DNA of 64,000 bases from NCBI GenBank assembly GCA_015179045.1, contig WHUZ01000073.1, forward strand, positions 248,001 through 312,000, given 5' to 3'. The notes under the pieces are model-generated. The model searched no databases and had not been told where the DNA came from. It saw only the letters and a program-made list of their open reading frames with translations. Source of the DNA: Kalaharituber pfeilii. Taxonomy: Eukaryota; Ascomycota; Pezizomycetes; Pezizales; Pezizaceae. This document shows positions 1-10,210 of this stretch, piece after piece (position 1 is the stretch's first letter; every line of letters begins with the position of its first letter). The translations under genes and the position numbers were made by a program.

Positions 1-780
1 AATGACCAATAAATACATTGTTGCCCGCGGTGCTCTTACATGATGCGGGTGGAATGCCCATACAAAGCGTCTCTCACTTCCGTCGTCTGTCCTGCTCATA
101 TGGGCAGATCCTCAAGACCTCAACCATTTCCCGCCCAGTCTTACCCTGTCTATGTTGGTCTCTTCCTCCAAGTACACCACGATTGAGCTGGTCTTCTTGC
201 CCTCTTCCAGCAGCACAGTCTTTTTCCTCAACCACCGTATTCCAACTGTCTTTCCCAGTTCTGCGTTCCCCGCCTCCAGCCATCGCCTAACTTTTCCCAG
301 GTCTTTTCTGAGGGCGATTCCATGTACTACGACACCGTGCTTTGAGGTGGTGGCGTCGGGGTTCGGTGCGGGGGCGGAGGGTTTGTCGGACTTCTTGGTG
401 GGCTTGTCTGTCTTCTTGGTGTGTCTTGGGCTCGAATCGGGGGCCTCGGGGTCGGGGTTGGGGGACGTTGTGTTTTGGTGTTGGCGACGGGGGAGCTTCC
501 CGTGGGTGTCGCCGGGGTCCCAACCGGAGGAGAGGATGCAATCTTTTGCGCTTCTTTCTTGTCTAGGCGTCGCTTTATTTCGTATGGTTCCTGTTGCGAC
601 GTCTGGCTTCCTTTCCTCTTTCTGGTTTGGGGGGATGTCGTGGTCTCCACCGTGTGGACGGTGGAAATCTCGCTGAAGCCCAGGGCTTCAGGGGTGTTAT
701 CCTCCGTTGTTGGTTTTTCGGAGTAGCAGGTGATAATTGTGCTGAAACTGAGGATCTCCAGGACGGGGTCAACCCGCATG
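1..780 (-). pseudogene. LINE ORF1 (gag-like) remnant, copy running off the left edge
   Basis: This is the first open reading frame of a fungal non-LTR retrotransposon, a nucleic-acid binding gag-like protein. Reading leftwards, an N-terminal half (about 779 to 327) with a long Pro/Thr/Ser-rich linker is followed, after a frameshift near 330, by the conserved C-terminal block containing VVVHGIALRKDLGKVRRW and later KKTSSIVVYL. The same block occurs at 1,625-1,760 (minus) and 7,460-7,640 (plus), which identifies the family. The frameshift makes this copy a pseudogene. Its 3' end and poly-A lie outside the window. Confidence 0.72.
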
Positions 781-1167
781 GTTTAGTACAGAATTTGCTG
801 TTGTAATCTCGGGAATGCTAAGGACATTGGAGCAGTTCATAGTTTTCAAACCATTAAACTTGAAATAGCCGTGATAACACCCCTTTTAGTTTAAATGGTT
901 TTAGTAAAATTTAACAGCATTCACTAAAAGATTAACTTAATTCACTGGATATCTGTCCTTTCTTGGTTCCAACAACCTGAATCTTGTTGGCTCTTAAATC
1001 TATTTGAGAGTCTGACAACATTCCCATCTTGAGGTCAATATAGCTACATGTGCATATTGGTGAGGCCAGTGGAGCATTACTTAACTACACTAAATTAGCA
1101 GTAGGCTACTAAGTTTATCGTCCCAATTAGAAAAAATGCCAAGACCCGCCCTCGGCTCAGACCTACT
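781..1167. other. Non-coding spacer
   Basis: Moderately AT-rich sequence without a convincing reading frame or recognisable repeat. It separates the ORF1 remnant from the 12-bp tandem array. I see nothing else in it. Confidence 0.5.
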
Positions 1168-1336
1168 GTCGGCTACCGAAATGGCTGCCGAAATGGCTGA
1201 AAAGGCCGCTGAAATGGCTGCAAAAACGGCTACTGAAATGGGTAATGAAATGGCCCCCGAAGTGGCCACCGAAATGGCTACTGAAATGGCCGCTGAAATG
1301 GCCGCTGAAATGGCTACTTCAATAGCTACTTCAATA
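1168..1336. repeat. 12-bp tandem array, left part
   Basis: About 13 imperfect copies of a 12-bp unit built on GAAATGGCTRCY. Because the unit is a multiple of three it reads through as a Met-Ala-rich frame (EMAAEMATEMAA), but there is no sign that it is a gene. The array is split by a LINE insertion: it resumes at 2,319 after a 13-bp target duplication (AGCTACTTCAATA at 1,324-1,336 and 2,319-2,331). Confidence 0.85.
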
Positions 1337-2318
1337 TTTTTTTTTTTTTTTTTTTTTCTTTCATTACTCGCATGCCGCCGTATGGGCTATGGCGAGGTGT
1401 TTTATTAAAGTTAAAAGAAAGAACAAATAAACTGCCAAGTACATGTGGTGCCCGCGGTGTTCGTACGTGATGCGGGCGAGAAGTCAGAGAAGTAACCCCA
1501 GTGACGTTCCTATTTCCTTCGTCTATCTGTCTCGTACACACTTGTCCGCAACCACCTTCCTCCGAGTCTAACTTTCCCGCTTTACGTTGGTGTTTCCAGG
1601 TAAACTACCACGGAGCTTGTCTGCTTGCCTTCCTCCATCAGGATTGTCTTCTTTCGTAGCCATCTGATCCCTGTGATTTTGCCTATGTCTTTGTTGGACG
1701 CCTCCAACTATCTTTTGACATTTCCCAGGTCTTTCCTTAGGGCTATGCCGTGGACGACAATGCCGTGTCTCGAAGTGGTATTGTCGGGCGGGTCGCAGGG
1801 TGGGATTTGGCTTTGGGGCTTTGGGGCGCGGTCCGGGGGCGGGGATGGGTCCGGGTGTTGGTGTCGGTGGTTTTTTTTTTTTTTTTTTTTTAATTTCATT
1901 ACTCGCGTGCCGCCCTATGGGCTATGGCGAGGTATATATTTCAAGGAAAAAATAAATCATAACTAAATACAAGTAGTGCCCGCGATGATTATGTGTATTG
2001 CGGGTGTCCATACAAAGGGACCTCCTTCACTTCCGCCTTCTGTCCGGTTCGTATGTGCTAATCCTCAACCATTTCCCGCCCAGGTGTCGGTGGTTTTGGG
2101 ATGCTGGTGTCGGTGGTCCGGGGTTTTGGGTGGTGGCGGGCGTGCTCCCTGCTGGTGTGTCTGCCGGGGCTGGGGGGTGGCTGAGGCAATCTTCCTTGCC
2201 TCCTCGTCGCTCAACTGGCGCTTTATGGCATACGCGTCTTGAGGAGACGGCGTCTTACCCTTGCGCTTTCTGCTTCGGGTGGTTGGGGCGGCGGTCGGGG
2301 ATGTTGTCGCTGGGGGGG
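1337..2318 (-). mobile_element. LINE copy B (tail family Y), inserted in the 12-bp array
   Basis: A minus-strand 5'-truncated LINE carrying ORF1. Its poly-A appears as the T-run at 1,337-1,357, preceded in element sense by the conserved 3' tail (CTCGC..GCGAG region at about 1,365-1,395). The ORF1 C-terminal block HGIVVHGIALRKDLG lies near 1,730-1,770, with a Pro-rich linker upstream that continues beyond 2,083. A perfect 13-bp target duplication (1,324-1,336 and 2,319-2,331) defines both ends. ORF1 is interrupted by LINE copy A (1,871-2,082). Confidence 0.85.
1871..2082 (-). mobile_element. LINE copy A, nested inside copy B
   Basis: A 212-bp 5'-truncated family Y LINE tail on the minus strand: poly-A as the T-run from 1,871, the tail with GCCCTATGGGC at about 1,911-1,921, then the end of ORF1. 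It is flanked by an 11-bp target duplication, GGTGTCGGTGG, at 1,860-1,870 and 2,083-2,093, which places the insertion inside ORF1 of copy B. The right part resembles the ORF1 end at about 20-150. Confidence 0.85.
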
Positions 2319-2397
2319 AGCTACTTCAATAGCTACTTCATAGCTACTGAAATGGCTGCTGAAGTGGCTGCCGAAATGGCTACTGAAATGGCTAGGG
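2319..2397. repeat. 12-bp tandem array, right part
   Basis: Continuation of the GAAATGGCTRCY array from 1,168-1,336, separated from it by LINE copy B. It ends where the longer satellite starts. Confidence 0.8.
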
Positions 2398-3037
2398 CCG
2401 GCCATGCCTGTCAAATTCAGCTCATTCCACCTCATCTGGCACCATCGGGTCGGGCCAGCTATATCTGTCAAATTTCAGCTCATCTCTTGCCATCTGGCCG
2501 TTCCTGTTCTACATGTCAAATTCGGCTCATTGCACCTCAGCTGTTGCCGTCGGGTTGAAGCTGCCATGCGTATCAAACGCAGCTCATTCTAGCTCATCTC
2601 ACACCGCCGGGTCAGGGCTGTCATACGTGCCAAATTCAGCTTATTCTGCCTCATCTCGTAGGCCGGCCATACCTGTCAACTTCACCTCATCTCACGCCTT
2701 CGGGCCATACCTGCTATACCTGTCAAATTCAGCTCATTCCACCTCATCTCACTCCGGCAGGTCGGGGCTGCCACATCTATCAAATTCAGCTCATTCTGCA
2801 TCATCTCGTGCCGTCAGATCGGGCCTGCAATTCAGGTGAAATTCAGCTCATTCTGGCTCATCTCACGCCGCTGAATAGACCCTGCCAAACCTGTCAAGTT
2901 CAGCTCATTCTGCATCATGTCGTGCCGGCAGGTTGGGCCTGCAACTCATGTGAAATATAGCTTATTCTGGCTCTCACACTGTCAAGTGGACCCTGCCATA
3001 CCTATCAAATTCAACTCATTCTACCTCATCTCGCCAC
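2398..3037. repeat. Minisatellite S1, about 57-bp unit, GC-normal state
   Basis: About eleven diverged copies of a unit of roughly 55-60 bp containing ATACCTGTCAAATTCAGCTC, then ATTCTGCCTCATCTC and a GC-rich CCGTCGGGTCGGGC part. The same unit, with most CpA changed to TpA and TpG to TpA, fills 46,480-46,799 and 47,666-49,110. No gene is evident. A LINE inserted at its right edge. Confidence 0.85.
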
Positions 3038-3357
3038 ACACCTCTACAACCTCCTAATGGCCGGGGGGGGAAGCAGACATAAAAACACCCCCCAAGACGG
3101 ATGGGGACGGAGACAAACTGGCGGAATTATTGGAATGGGCGGGGCGAGAATAACAGACTCTATCTCTTTATTTCCTACGTGGACAACTTTCACAGCGTGA
3201 TTTCACGACCCTCCATATCCAAGCTACGTGAGGCGATACGATCCCACCGGACATCGCTAAGCGCAGAGGCGAAAGAAGAGGGATACGAAATAGACCCACG
3301 CAAGTCGGAGACACTGATCGTAGAAGGCAAAAGCCCGAGCCACCGGCAAGTCGGCTT

Positions 3358-3604
3358 TTTTTTTTTTTTTTTTTATATCACGTGACCCCGCATGCAGCTG
3401 TTCGCCAAGGCAGGGCCCCTGGGTCTAAACCCTCAAAGCCCGGAGGCAGGCTTACCTAACTACCCCTCCGCCGCCATCTCTACAAACGGAAAACTCAACC
3501 CCTCCCCGCCCCACCTCCCCGAGGCACTAAAATAACTACAACTTTCCTCCACCGCCACCTTCGAACAAACGAAAAATCGCCCCCTCCCCCTACACCTTCT
3601 GCCT
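3358..3604 (-). mobile_element. LINE tail (family X) nested in copy C
   Basis: A 247-bp minus-strand tail fragment. The T-run at 3,355-3,374 is its poly-A, followed by the complement of the CACGTGATA tail. A 9-bp target duplication AGTCGGCTT (3,349-3,357 and 3,605-3,613) brackets it. It matches the end of copy C at about 5,045-5,290 in reverse complement. Confidence 0.85.
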
Positions 3605-4601
3605 AGTCGGCTTACACGTGGACTGGGAGCTCAAATACAACCACCACCACAAACAACGCCTAAACCTAGGAAAAGCGGCATGGAAGGTAGCATCACGTTT
3701 AACTAGACTCACCCAGCAAAGCGCTGACAACTTTACACAAGCATAGCCCCCAGCATAGCGACGTGGGGCAGATGAACATGGAACGACTACGCGAAAGGCG
3801 CACCCCAAGCGAGCAAGCTAAGAGAACTCGACAAGTGGCAATACACAGTAGCCAGAGACATCACGGGAGCACCATGGGGCACCAGACAGGACGTAGTCGA
3901 AGGCTTGGCAAACCTGGAGTACATGCACACCTTCGTCGACTGTGAAGCAACGAGGGTCCAGGCAAGAACCTTAAGGTTCGCCCACGTACAAACGAAGGAC
4001 AAAGACACCGAAAACACCTACCTCAGGGGCACCCTGACACACCACGACCCCCTCCCTACCCCTAGCAACGCTACACACCCTCCCACAAGACGGAGTGGCA
4101 AAGGATCATAGGAGAAGCGACAGACGAAGGCTGGCAAGACGCGTATACCGGCGGGAGCAGGACAGAGGATAGAGCCGGGGCGGGTATGTTCATACAGGGC
4201 CACAGCCGATCAATCTACCTAGGAACAAGGGCCACGGTAAACGACGCAGAACTGATAGCCATGGGCGAAGCCCTCGAGAATACGGAAGGCGAGCTCCTCA
4301 TCCTAACGGACTCCAAGACGGCAATAGCGAAACTCCAAAGGATCGCCGAGGGGAACCCCACACACGAAGGGGCACAACAGGAAGTCAGGGTAGCATGGGA
4401 AAGGAGAATTGCCAGGGGCGACATGGACACAGCCGTGCCGGTATGAGGCCGAAAGGGGACGGGGGTGAGGAAGACTGCTGGCCGCTTTCCCTCCCGCAAG
4501 ACTAATGGAAACAGCGGGAAATACATGTAAAGGCGGCAGAGGGGAGCAGGTGCGGGTGTGGAGAAAAGCAAACGGCAGACCACCTGGCGTTCAGGTGTGA
4601 G

Positions 4602-4972
4602 CGGGGCTCCTGGGAGGGAAGGGGCTGAGGGCGTGGAGGTGGAAGATCGGGGAAGGGGATGGGCCAGAATGCAGATGGTGTGGAGAAGCTGAGGAGACGA
4701 CTGCCCATTTACTGGGTGAGTGTAGGGTATGGAAGAGGAGGTGGCCAGGGGGTGAAGAGCATGTGAGGAACCCTCCGAAGAGGAGGGAAGGGGAGAGAGA
4801 CAGGATAGATACTCTTATAGAAATGTTGGGGGAGTGAAGGGGGGGGAGGAGGGGGGAGCAAGGAGGGGAGATATTTTTCTAACTCTCTCGTATGTAACTA
4901 GCACAACATCGCCATAGCCCTTAGGGCGGCAAGCGATTAAATGATATAAAAAAAAAAAAAAAAAAAAAAAAA
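4602..4972 (+). mobile_element. LINE tail (family Y) nested in copy C
   Basis: A 371-bp family Y fragment inserted within the zinc-knuckle region of copy C. It brings its own ORF2 C-terminus with a CCHC-like finger (CRWCGEAEETTAHLLGEC, about 4,670-4,725), then the tail ATCGCC..GCGAT and poly-A at 4,949-4,972. The 13-bp target duplication GTTCAGGTGTGAG at 4,589-4,601 and 4,973-4,985 is perfect. Confidence 0.88.
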
Positions 4973-5300
4973 GTTCAGGTGTGAGGAGGTAGAGTACCCG
5001 GAAGGATGGGGAAGGTGGGAGGATATTGACGAGAAGAAGTGGACGGCAGGGTGTAGGGGGAGGGGGCGATTTTTCGTTTGTTCGAAGGTGGCGGTGGAGG
5101 AAAGTTGTAGTTATTTTAGTGCCTCGGGGAGGTGGGGCGGGGAGGGGTTGAGTTTTCCGTTTGTAGAGATGGCGGCGGAGGGGTAGTTAGGTAAGCCTGC
5201 CTCCGGGCTTTGAGGGTTTAGACCCAGGGGCCCTGCCTTGGCGAACAGCTGCATGCGGGGTCACGTGATAATAAAAAAAAAAAAAAAAAAATCTCACCAC

Positions 5301-5660
5301 CTATTATTCTTTCCACGTGTATTTATTTTGCCCACCTATTATTCTTTCAAATTGAGGTCACGTATCGCGCGTATTTATTCACCACCTATTATTCTTTCCG
5401 CGTGTGTTCATTTCGCCCAGCTATTACTTTTTCACATTTAGGTCACATATCGCGTCCATTTATTTACAACTTTTATTCTTTCTATGTGTATTTATTTCGC
5501 AGTCTATTCTTCTCTCCGATTGAGGTCAAATATCGCATGAGTTTATTTCACCATCTCCCATTCTTTCCAGGTGTATTTATTTCGCCACCTATTATTCTTT
5601 CAGATACCGCGCGTATTTATTTCACTATGTTTTATTCTCTCATGTATATAGCGACATTAT
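5301..5660. repeat. Minisatellite S2, GC-normal state
   Basis: A pyrimidine-rich degenerate tandem repeat of mixed 35-75 bp periods, with recurring CACCTATTATTCTTTC, GTGTATTTATTTCGCC and GGTCACGTATCGCG. It leads into the GGCCTGGACC array. A reverse-complemented, AT-shifted copy of S2 plus the array lies at 25,028-25,330. Confidence 0.75.
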
Positions 5661-5893
5661 TTTCACTCTTTGTTCTGGACTGGCCTGAATGGCCTGGACC
5701 GGCCTGGACAGGCCTGGGCCCGCCTGGACGGCCTGGACCGGCCTGGACCGGCCTGAAACATTCAGGCGGCCTGGACCGGCCCAGGCCGACCTCATGGCCG
5801 GCCTGAAAGATCAGGCCAGGCCCAGGCCTAGATTTTCACGGTCCAGGCCGGCCCAGGCCATACCCTTGGCCTGGCCTGGCCGGCCCGTTGGAA
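5661..5893. repeat. GGCCTGGACC-type tandem array
   Basis: A run of overlapping 5-15 bp GC-rich units (GGCCTGGACCGGCCTGG and variants) continuing directly from S2. It reads through in all frames as low-complexity Trp/Gly/Pro protein, which should not be taken for genes. The AT-shifted inverted counterpart is at 25,028-25,125. Confidence 0.8.
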
Positions 5894-6519
5894 ACACTGG
5901 AGAGAGCACGAGAAAGGAACAGATTGGGCTTGACATATCGACCACTGGAGAGACTAGGAACCAAAACGACAAGGTTAGCGGACTTTTAGGGGCGAAAGGC
6001 CTGCGGGAATGGAGGCATCACATACATGAGGCACCAGACCCGGACTGTAGGTGGTGTGGGGAGGCGGAGGAGACGACCACACACCTACTGGAGGAGTGCA
6101 GGGTATGGAAGAAGAGATGGCCTGGGGGTATGGCAGCTATCCGGCAGCCCCAAAACAAAGAGAAGGAGAGGGAGATCAACTCCAGAGTCTTTGGGGGAGT
6201 GAGGGGGGAGGAGGGGGGGTGAGGAGGGGATAGGTACATCTAACTTTGTCGTATCTAACTAGCACAACATCGCCATAGCCCTTAGGGCGGCAAGCGATTA
6301 AATGATATAAAAAAAAAAAAAAAAAAAAAAACTCCAGAGTCTGATGGAGATGTTGGGGGAGGACGGAGGGAGGATGCAGCGGTAGCTTTTATCTTAGTCA
6401 TATTTCTTATTTCCTTTTCCTTTTCCCTACCCCTCTATATCTCATCCATGTACTTATCCCAATACCTCGCCATAGCCTGACAGGCGGCAAGCGAGTAATG
6501 ATATGAAAAAAAAAAAAAA
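5894..6519 (+). mobile_element. LINE copy D (family Y), 5'-truncated, with a nested tail
   Basis: This fragment encodes the ORF2 C-terminus, including REWRHHIHEAPDPDCRWCG and the finger CRWCGEAEETTTHLLEEC at about 6,047-6,100. It is interrupted at 6,191-6,329 and resumes to its own tail, CTCGC(6,466-6,470)..GCGAG(6,491-6,495), and poly-A at 6,506-6,519. The 5' junction with the GGCCTGG array is approximate, and I could not find a target duplication for it. Confidence 0.72.
6191..6329 (+). mobile_element. LINE tail (family Y) nested in copy D
   Basis: A 139-bp tail-only insertion ending in poly-A at about 6,308-6,329. The duplication AACTCCAGAGTCT at 6,178-6,190 and 6,330-6,342 (first A shared with the poly-A) shows target-primed insertion into the ORF2 3' end of copy D. 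The tail hairpin arms are ATCGC at 6,269-6,273 and GCGAT at 6,294-6,298. Confidence 0.87.
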
Positions 6520-6597
6520 TTGATGCCGAAGAAGGATCATTGGGTGCAAAGGTTGTCAGTTCTTCTGCTTGAACCTCGAGTTTGACTATAGTGAGAT

Positions 6598-8017
6598 CAG
6601 CGACAACCACTTCGACAGGACGAGCACTCGGAAGCCACTCCGCAACCACAGCGTCCCCCCCAGCGAAACATACATAGATCGAAAGCTCTCAGTGCGCTGA
6701 GACTTTAGATCTAACTTTTATTCCAAAAAACCCAACTCCTCAAGTTTCCCTTGGGGGTTAAGTTTTGAGGAGATTTCAGCTCCCTGCTCCGTTGACAAGC
6801 ACACTACTACCCCTGACTTCTTGGCACTTCCACCATGGATCGAACCAATCGATTCGCGGCATTGGGCAGCCCGGCACCGAAAAACACATCTTCAGGTGCC
6901 AAGACAACACTTGCCAGAAGTACTCGTCTCGAGGCCCCACTGCTCCAGTCAATCATTGAAAAACTTGGTGGAGTTAATATGACTTGTATGCTTGAGGCAG
7001 TGGGAGATATCATTATTCATATCCAGAATGTATAGAAGACCTTATGAAAAGACCAAACTTCGAGCCAACAGACTTGTTCCTAGGCTATCTCGGACACGTA
7101 CACCAGCGCATAGATTTACTCGCAGCAGCAGCGAAAGGGGAACGTTGCAAGAACTATGCTCCCACACAGCGAAGTTATAGGCAAAAGGAAGGGGAAACAC
7201 AGACCGAGCCAGAGACAATACCTCCGCTGTCATATGCAGCAATCGTCTCTCAAAGCATTCCACCAAATACACCCCTAGCACAAAAAACCAACCCACCTCC
7301 AGCAGCACCACCAAAAAACCGAACAAGGTCCACCGCTTCTCAATCCAAAAACGCAGCAAGGGGGTCCAGTACCAACCCCCCCAAGCAGAACAAGAAGCCT
7401 CCAACATCATCTCCGAAAGCAAGAACATCCCAGAAAGAAAGGCTCCCGCAATCTGGCCGGGCAGTTGTGGTGCATGGCATAGCGGTGACGAAGAAACTTG
7501 GGAAAGTAAGAGAGTGGATGGAAAAGGCGAACCCATGGATGGGGAAGATTGTTGCGGCAAGATGGTTGGTGAGAAAAGAAAGGAGGGAGGGAAAGAAGAC
7601 TAGCTCGATTGTTATCTACCTGGAGGGGGAGGTAGAATCAGATAGTCAAACACCAGCGAAGGTACGGTTATCAGGCAAATGGTACCACTCGTGCTTGTAT
7701 GACTGGGACAGAATAACAAAGGTGGACGGAAAGGGGAAGGGGAGGGATGTGGAGGAGATGGATATGACTGCTTGATTCTCTGGGGGGATATTTGAGTATT
7801 CGTGCTTAATTGTTCTCTTGGGGGATTGGGCTTTCGCTTTGTGTTCCTCCACATCACCGAAGTCATAGTATCGTTGTGTGTTTTTACAGGGGACGATTTT
7901 GTATGTAGTTGCACAGGTGCCTGTCTCCGGGCCAGAAGGACTTCGGTCCAGGGACCCTGCCATGGCGAACAGCTGCAAGCGGGGTTACGTGAAATAAAAA
8001 AAAAAAAAAAAAAAAAA
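6598..8017 (+). mobile_element. ORF1-only LINE (family X tail), non-autonomous
   Basis: A 1,420-bp insertion bracketed by a perfect 14-bp duplication, GACTATAGTGAGAT, at 6,584-6,597 and 8,018-8,031. It has a 5' leader, one ORF1, and then goes straight to a 3' tail and poly-A (7,997-8,017) with no reverse transcriptase. This looks like an internally deleted LINE that keeps both ends. The tail contains GGACTTCGGTCC where other family X tails have GGGTTTAGACCC. Confidence 0.85.
6835..7775 (+). pseudogene. LINE ORF1 (gag-like) with one frameshift
   Basis: Gag-like RNA-binding protein of a fungal LINE. The start at 6,835 sits in a strong context (CCACCATGG). The first frame (MDRTNRFAALGS...) runs to a stop at 7,033-7,035; the following frame continues as IEDLMKRPNFEPTDLF, so a single-base loss near 7,026 breaks the gene. 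The second part (from 7,044) carries a Lys/Pro/Ser-rich linker, then GRAVVVHGIAVTKKLGKVRE at about 7,458-7,515 and KKTSSIVIYL near 7,590, ending at 7,775. It is less decayed than the other ORF1 copies here. Confidence 0.75.
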
Positions 8018-8236
8018 GACTATAGTGAGATATTTTGTAGATGATGATTCAAGCGTCCAAACTGGGTTTGTAAAAGATGTTGATCAGAGCGAGACTTGCT
8101 GACAATGACAAAAGGTTGAAAAGCAACCCCGCATACTGGCTACCAGGCTATGGCAGGGACCTGAAAGAGTTTACTGGACACATTCTGCGAACAAGCTTTG
8201 AATTCTTCCACTTAGCCCCAAACCTGTCTTGAGGCT
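8018..8236. other. Insertion host sequence, unidentified
   Basis: With 6,520-6,597 to the left and 8,337-8,500 to the right, this forms the pre-insertion locus of two LINE insertions. One frame reads NPAYWLPGYGRDLKEFTGHI, which looks protein-like, but stops interrupt it and I do not recognise it. Confidence 0.35.
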
Positions 8237-8336
8237 TAAGCCTGCCTCCGGGCTTTGAGGGTTTAGACCCAGGGGCCCTGCCATGGCGAACAGCCGCATG
8301 CGGGGTCAGGTGACAAAAAAAAAAAAAAAAAAAAAA
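8237..8336 (+). mobile_element. 100-bp LINE tail insertion (family X)
   Basis: Only the last part of a family X LINE plus poly-A (8,315-8,336). The perfect 11-bp duplication GTCTTGAGGCT at 8,226-8,236 and 8,337-8,347 marks it as a severely 5'-truncated insertion. Confidence 0.9.
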
Positions 8337-8347
8337 GTCTTGAGGCT

Positions 8348-9639
8348 CAGCCAAAATCTCTCCCTGCATTTCGAATCGCAATGGAAATTTTGAATGTGAG
8401 AAGGGTAAGAGCGAGAAAGATAATAGAGCATCTTCCAGAATCGACAACCGTCAGCAGAGCATCCTATCCTGACCTCCTTTTTGATGGTGGTGGCAGCTGC
8501 ATATCAGAATGGTCAGGACGGTAAAGAGATTTACGGACCCGAGGTAGACTGGAGCGCCAAAAACAGTGGAGGAAAGAGGTGCAGTGTGAAGCACGGCAAC
8601 GCCCTGAAGATTTTATTTTACATTTGGGTGTGGGATAAGATCGTCGTCACTTGCACGGAACGCAAGATGTGTTACAGGCACAGTACGGCGACTGGGAGTT
8701 ACGAAGTGCCAACAGGAAAAGTCGAAAATCGAAAGGTCCATGCGCACTACACCAGAGATTACGCATCTCACACATACAACCTACACCCGCCAAAGATAAA
8801 TAACCCTCACAATTAAAGATTTCATTAAAAAAAAAAGAGAAGGAAAAATTAAATAAAAATAAAAAATTAACTGATGACAAAATATATATATATATTTCAG
8901 TCCATAGCATGAACATCTTGTGACATCAACCATCTATCCTCCCACCCATTCTCCCCATTCTCATAAAAAAACCAATAGGGAGGACTTGCTAATGGCTGTC
9001 GCAGCCTAATAAGAAACATTATTTTGTTTGCGAACAGGCCGTTGGGGGGCAGCATTGATCCTTAATTTATACCGGCAATTGTATCCATATTATATGCCTA
9101 ACATATTAGCAAATAATCTTTTATACTGTATATGGTACATCAACTGTTAACATCAGGGACGAAAATTTTTTTCGTCAGAAGATACTACACAGACTTGCCA
9201 CCCGGGGTGCACAGCTATCTGACTAGGTACCATATTACTGCTCTTAACACTCAGAAGCTAGAGCTAAAATATAGTGTCTGGATGCAGACCTTTGCTGTTC
9301 ACCTCCAGACACATACTGTAATTCACCACAACGCAACATACACCACGTTCCGACGTACGTTTTACACGAAAACTAACTGTGCGCGACAACATATATCTCA
9401 ACCACTAGACTAGAATTTTTTATGCAACTTGTAGACTGGTTAAACTAAGTACTATTCTTCATATTCCACACCTTAGCTTCCTCTGACATGTTGCTATGAA
9501 GGGATTTATCATTCATGAAATTGCATCATAAATTGGCATAGGCTTGGCATATAGTTTTTGCAGTGATGTTACTAATATTGAATTCCACTTGTCATGTATT
9601 TTATAACCTGAATTAAATTTGATATAAATAGTAGGACAC
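8348..9639. other. Long intergenic stretch
   Basis: No convincing gene. An open frame at 8,481-8,816 (plus) lacks recognisable motifs and may be chance. A-rich sequence at 8,826-8,870 and a short inverted repeat GACGAAAA/TTTTCGTC near 9,160-9,178 are the only structures seen. Confidence 0.4.
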
Positions 9640-10210
9640 TTTAATCTCAATATTTTATCTTATTCAAAGATGTGAGAAGCAAATGGACCAAAGTAAGGAA
9701 GGTCAGCGACGAAGGACGACCATATTATGGCCACTCACGGGTATCGATACACGCTCATACTCTATATGTAGAATCAACCAACTTATATTTACGGATGGTG
9801 GACTGTGGAATATTCAACCACTCCACTTCTGCGTAGTTAGTTGACTGCACTTTGGAAGCGTCATTTGCCATAGTTTTTCACAGAGTGGCCATCAGTTTTC
9901 AATGGAATTCAGATTAGGTAAGAAGGCTAAAAAGTATAACTCATACTGTATGGCATTGATGTTGAAATCTCTTGATTTTGGCTGCTTTGCAGGACGCCAT
10001 GCATAAACTTTCTGTCGCCCCTACTTCCATTTTCTTGCATCCGAAATAGCCAAGTATGTTCTCTTGAATTCATTAAGTTGATGTCAACACGCTGCAACCA
10101 GCTTATTCGTAATAATAGTGCATGGAGACCATGCCCAATTAATATTGCGTAACTCACATGTTTTGTCATCTGTTCTCCACACTCGAACGTTGGGCGAGAG
10201 TTTCATGTGG
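9640..10210 (-). pseudogene. Tc1/mariner-type transposase remnant
   Basis: Read on the minus strand, the frame gives AKQPKSRDFNINAIQ, then LPNLNSIEN followed by a stop and WPLCEKLW. This corresponds to the SPDLNPIEN-LW block that carries the third catalytic acidic residue of Tc1/mariner DDE transposases, with the usual preceding 'L.SRDI..I.WP' stretch. Stops and frame changes interrupt it, and the first two catalytic aspartates could not be placed. Terminal inverted repeats were not found, so the element borders are unknown. Confidence 0.55.

Larger units (their letters stand above)
3038..5185 (+). pseudogene. LINE ORF2 remnant: reverse transcriptase, RNase H, zinc knuckle
   Basis: In order: RT palm motif HLYNLLMA near 3,036-3,060; RT catalytic loop as YVDN at about 3,173 where YVDD is expected (Asp to Asn fits a G-to-A change); RT thumb-like sequence resuming at 3,614 after a nested insertion; an RNase H domain at about 4,135-4,440 with AELIA and LTDSKTAI motifs, where the first acidic motif reads YTGGS instead of YTDGS; then a C-terminal CCHC-type finger (CGCGEKQTADHLAFRC) at about 4,549-4,600. 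Stops and frameshifts show it is dead. Without insertions the frame would end near 5,185. Confidence 0.78.
3038..5290 (+). mobile_element. LINE copy C (tail family X), 5'-truncated, with ORF2 remains
   Basis: A 5'-truncated non-LTR retrotransposon starting inside its reverse transcriptase and ending in a poly-A tract at about 5,273-5,290. The 3' tail contains GGGTTTAGACCC and GGGGTCACGTGATA, seen again at 8,237-8,336, 38,796-38,981 and 59,400-59,740. The flanks read ATCTCGCCAC (3,028-3,037) and ATCTCACCAC (5,291-5,300), a target duplication with one G/A difference. Two other LINE tails have inserted into it, at 3,358-3,604 and 4,602-4,972. Confidence 0.82.

Noticed and set aside
1136..1408. 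Open frame of Met-Ala repeats (EMAAEMATEMAA)
   Set aside because: It is the translation of a 12-bp tandem array that continues beyond a LINE insertion; nothing else supports a gene.
5402..6222. Overlapping plus-strand open frames with W/G/P-rich repeats
   Set aside because: They run through satellite S2 and the GGCCTGG array and then into LINE ORF2 remnants, so the joined frames are chance read-through.
8481..8816. 111-codon plus-strand frame as a host gene
   Set aside because: No motif, no intron signals and no coding periodicity I can defend; listed only as intergenic.
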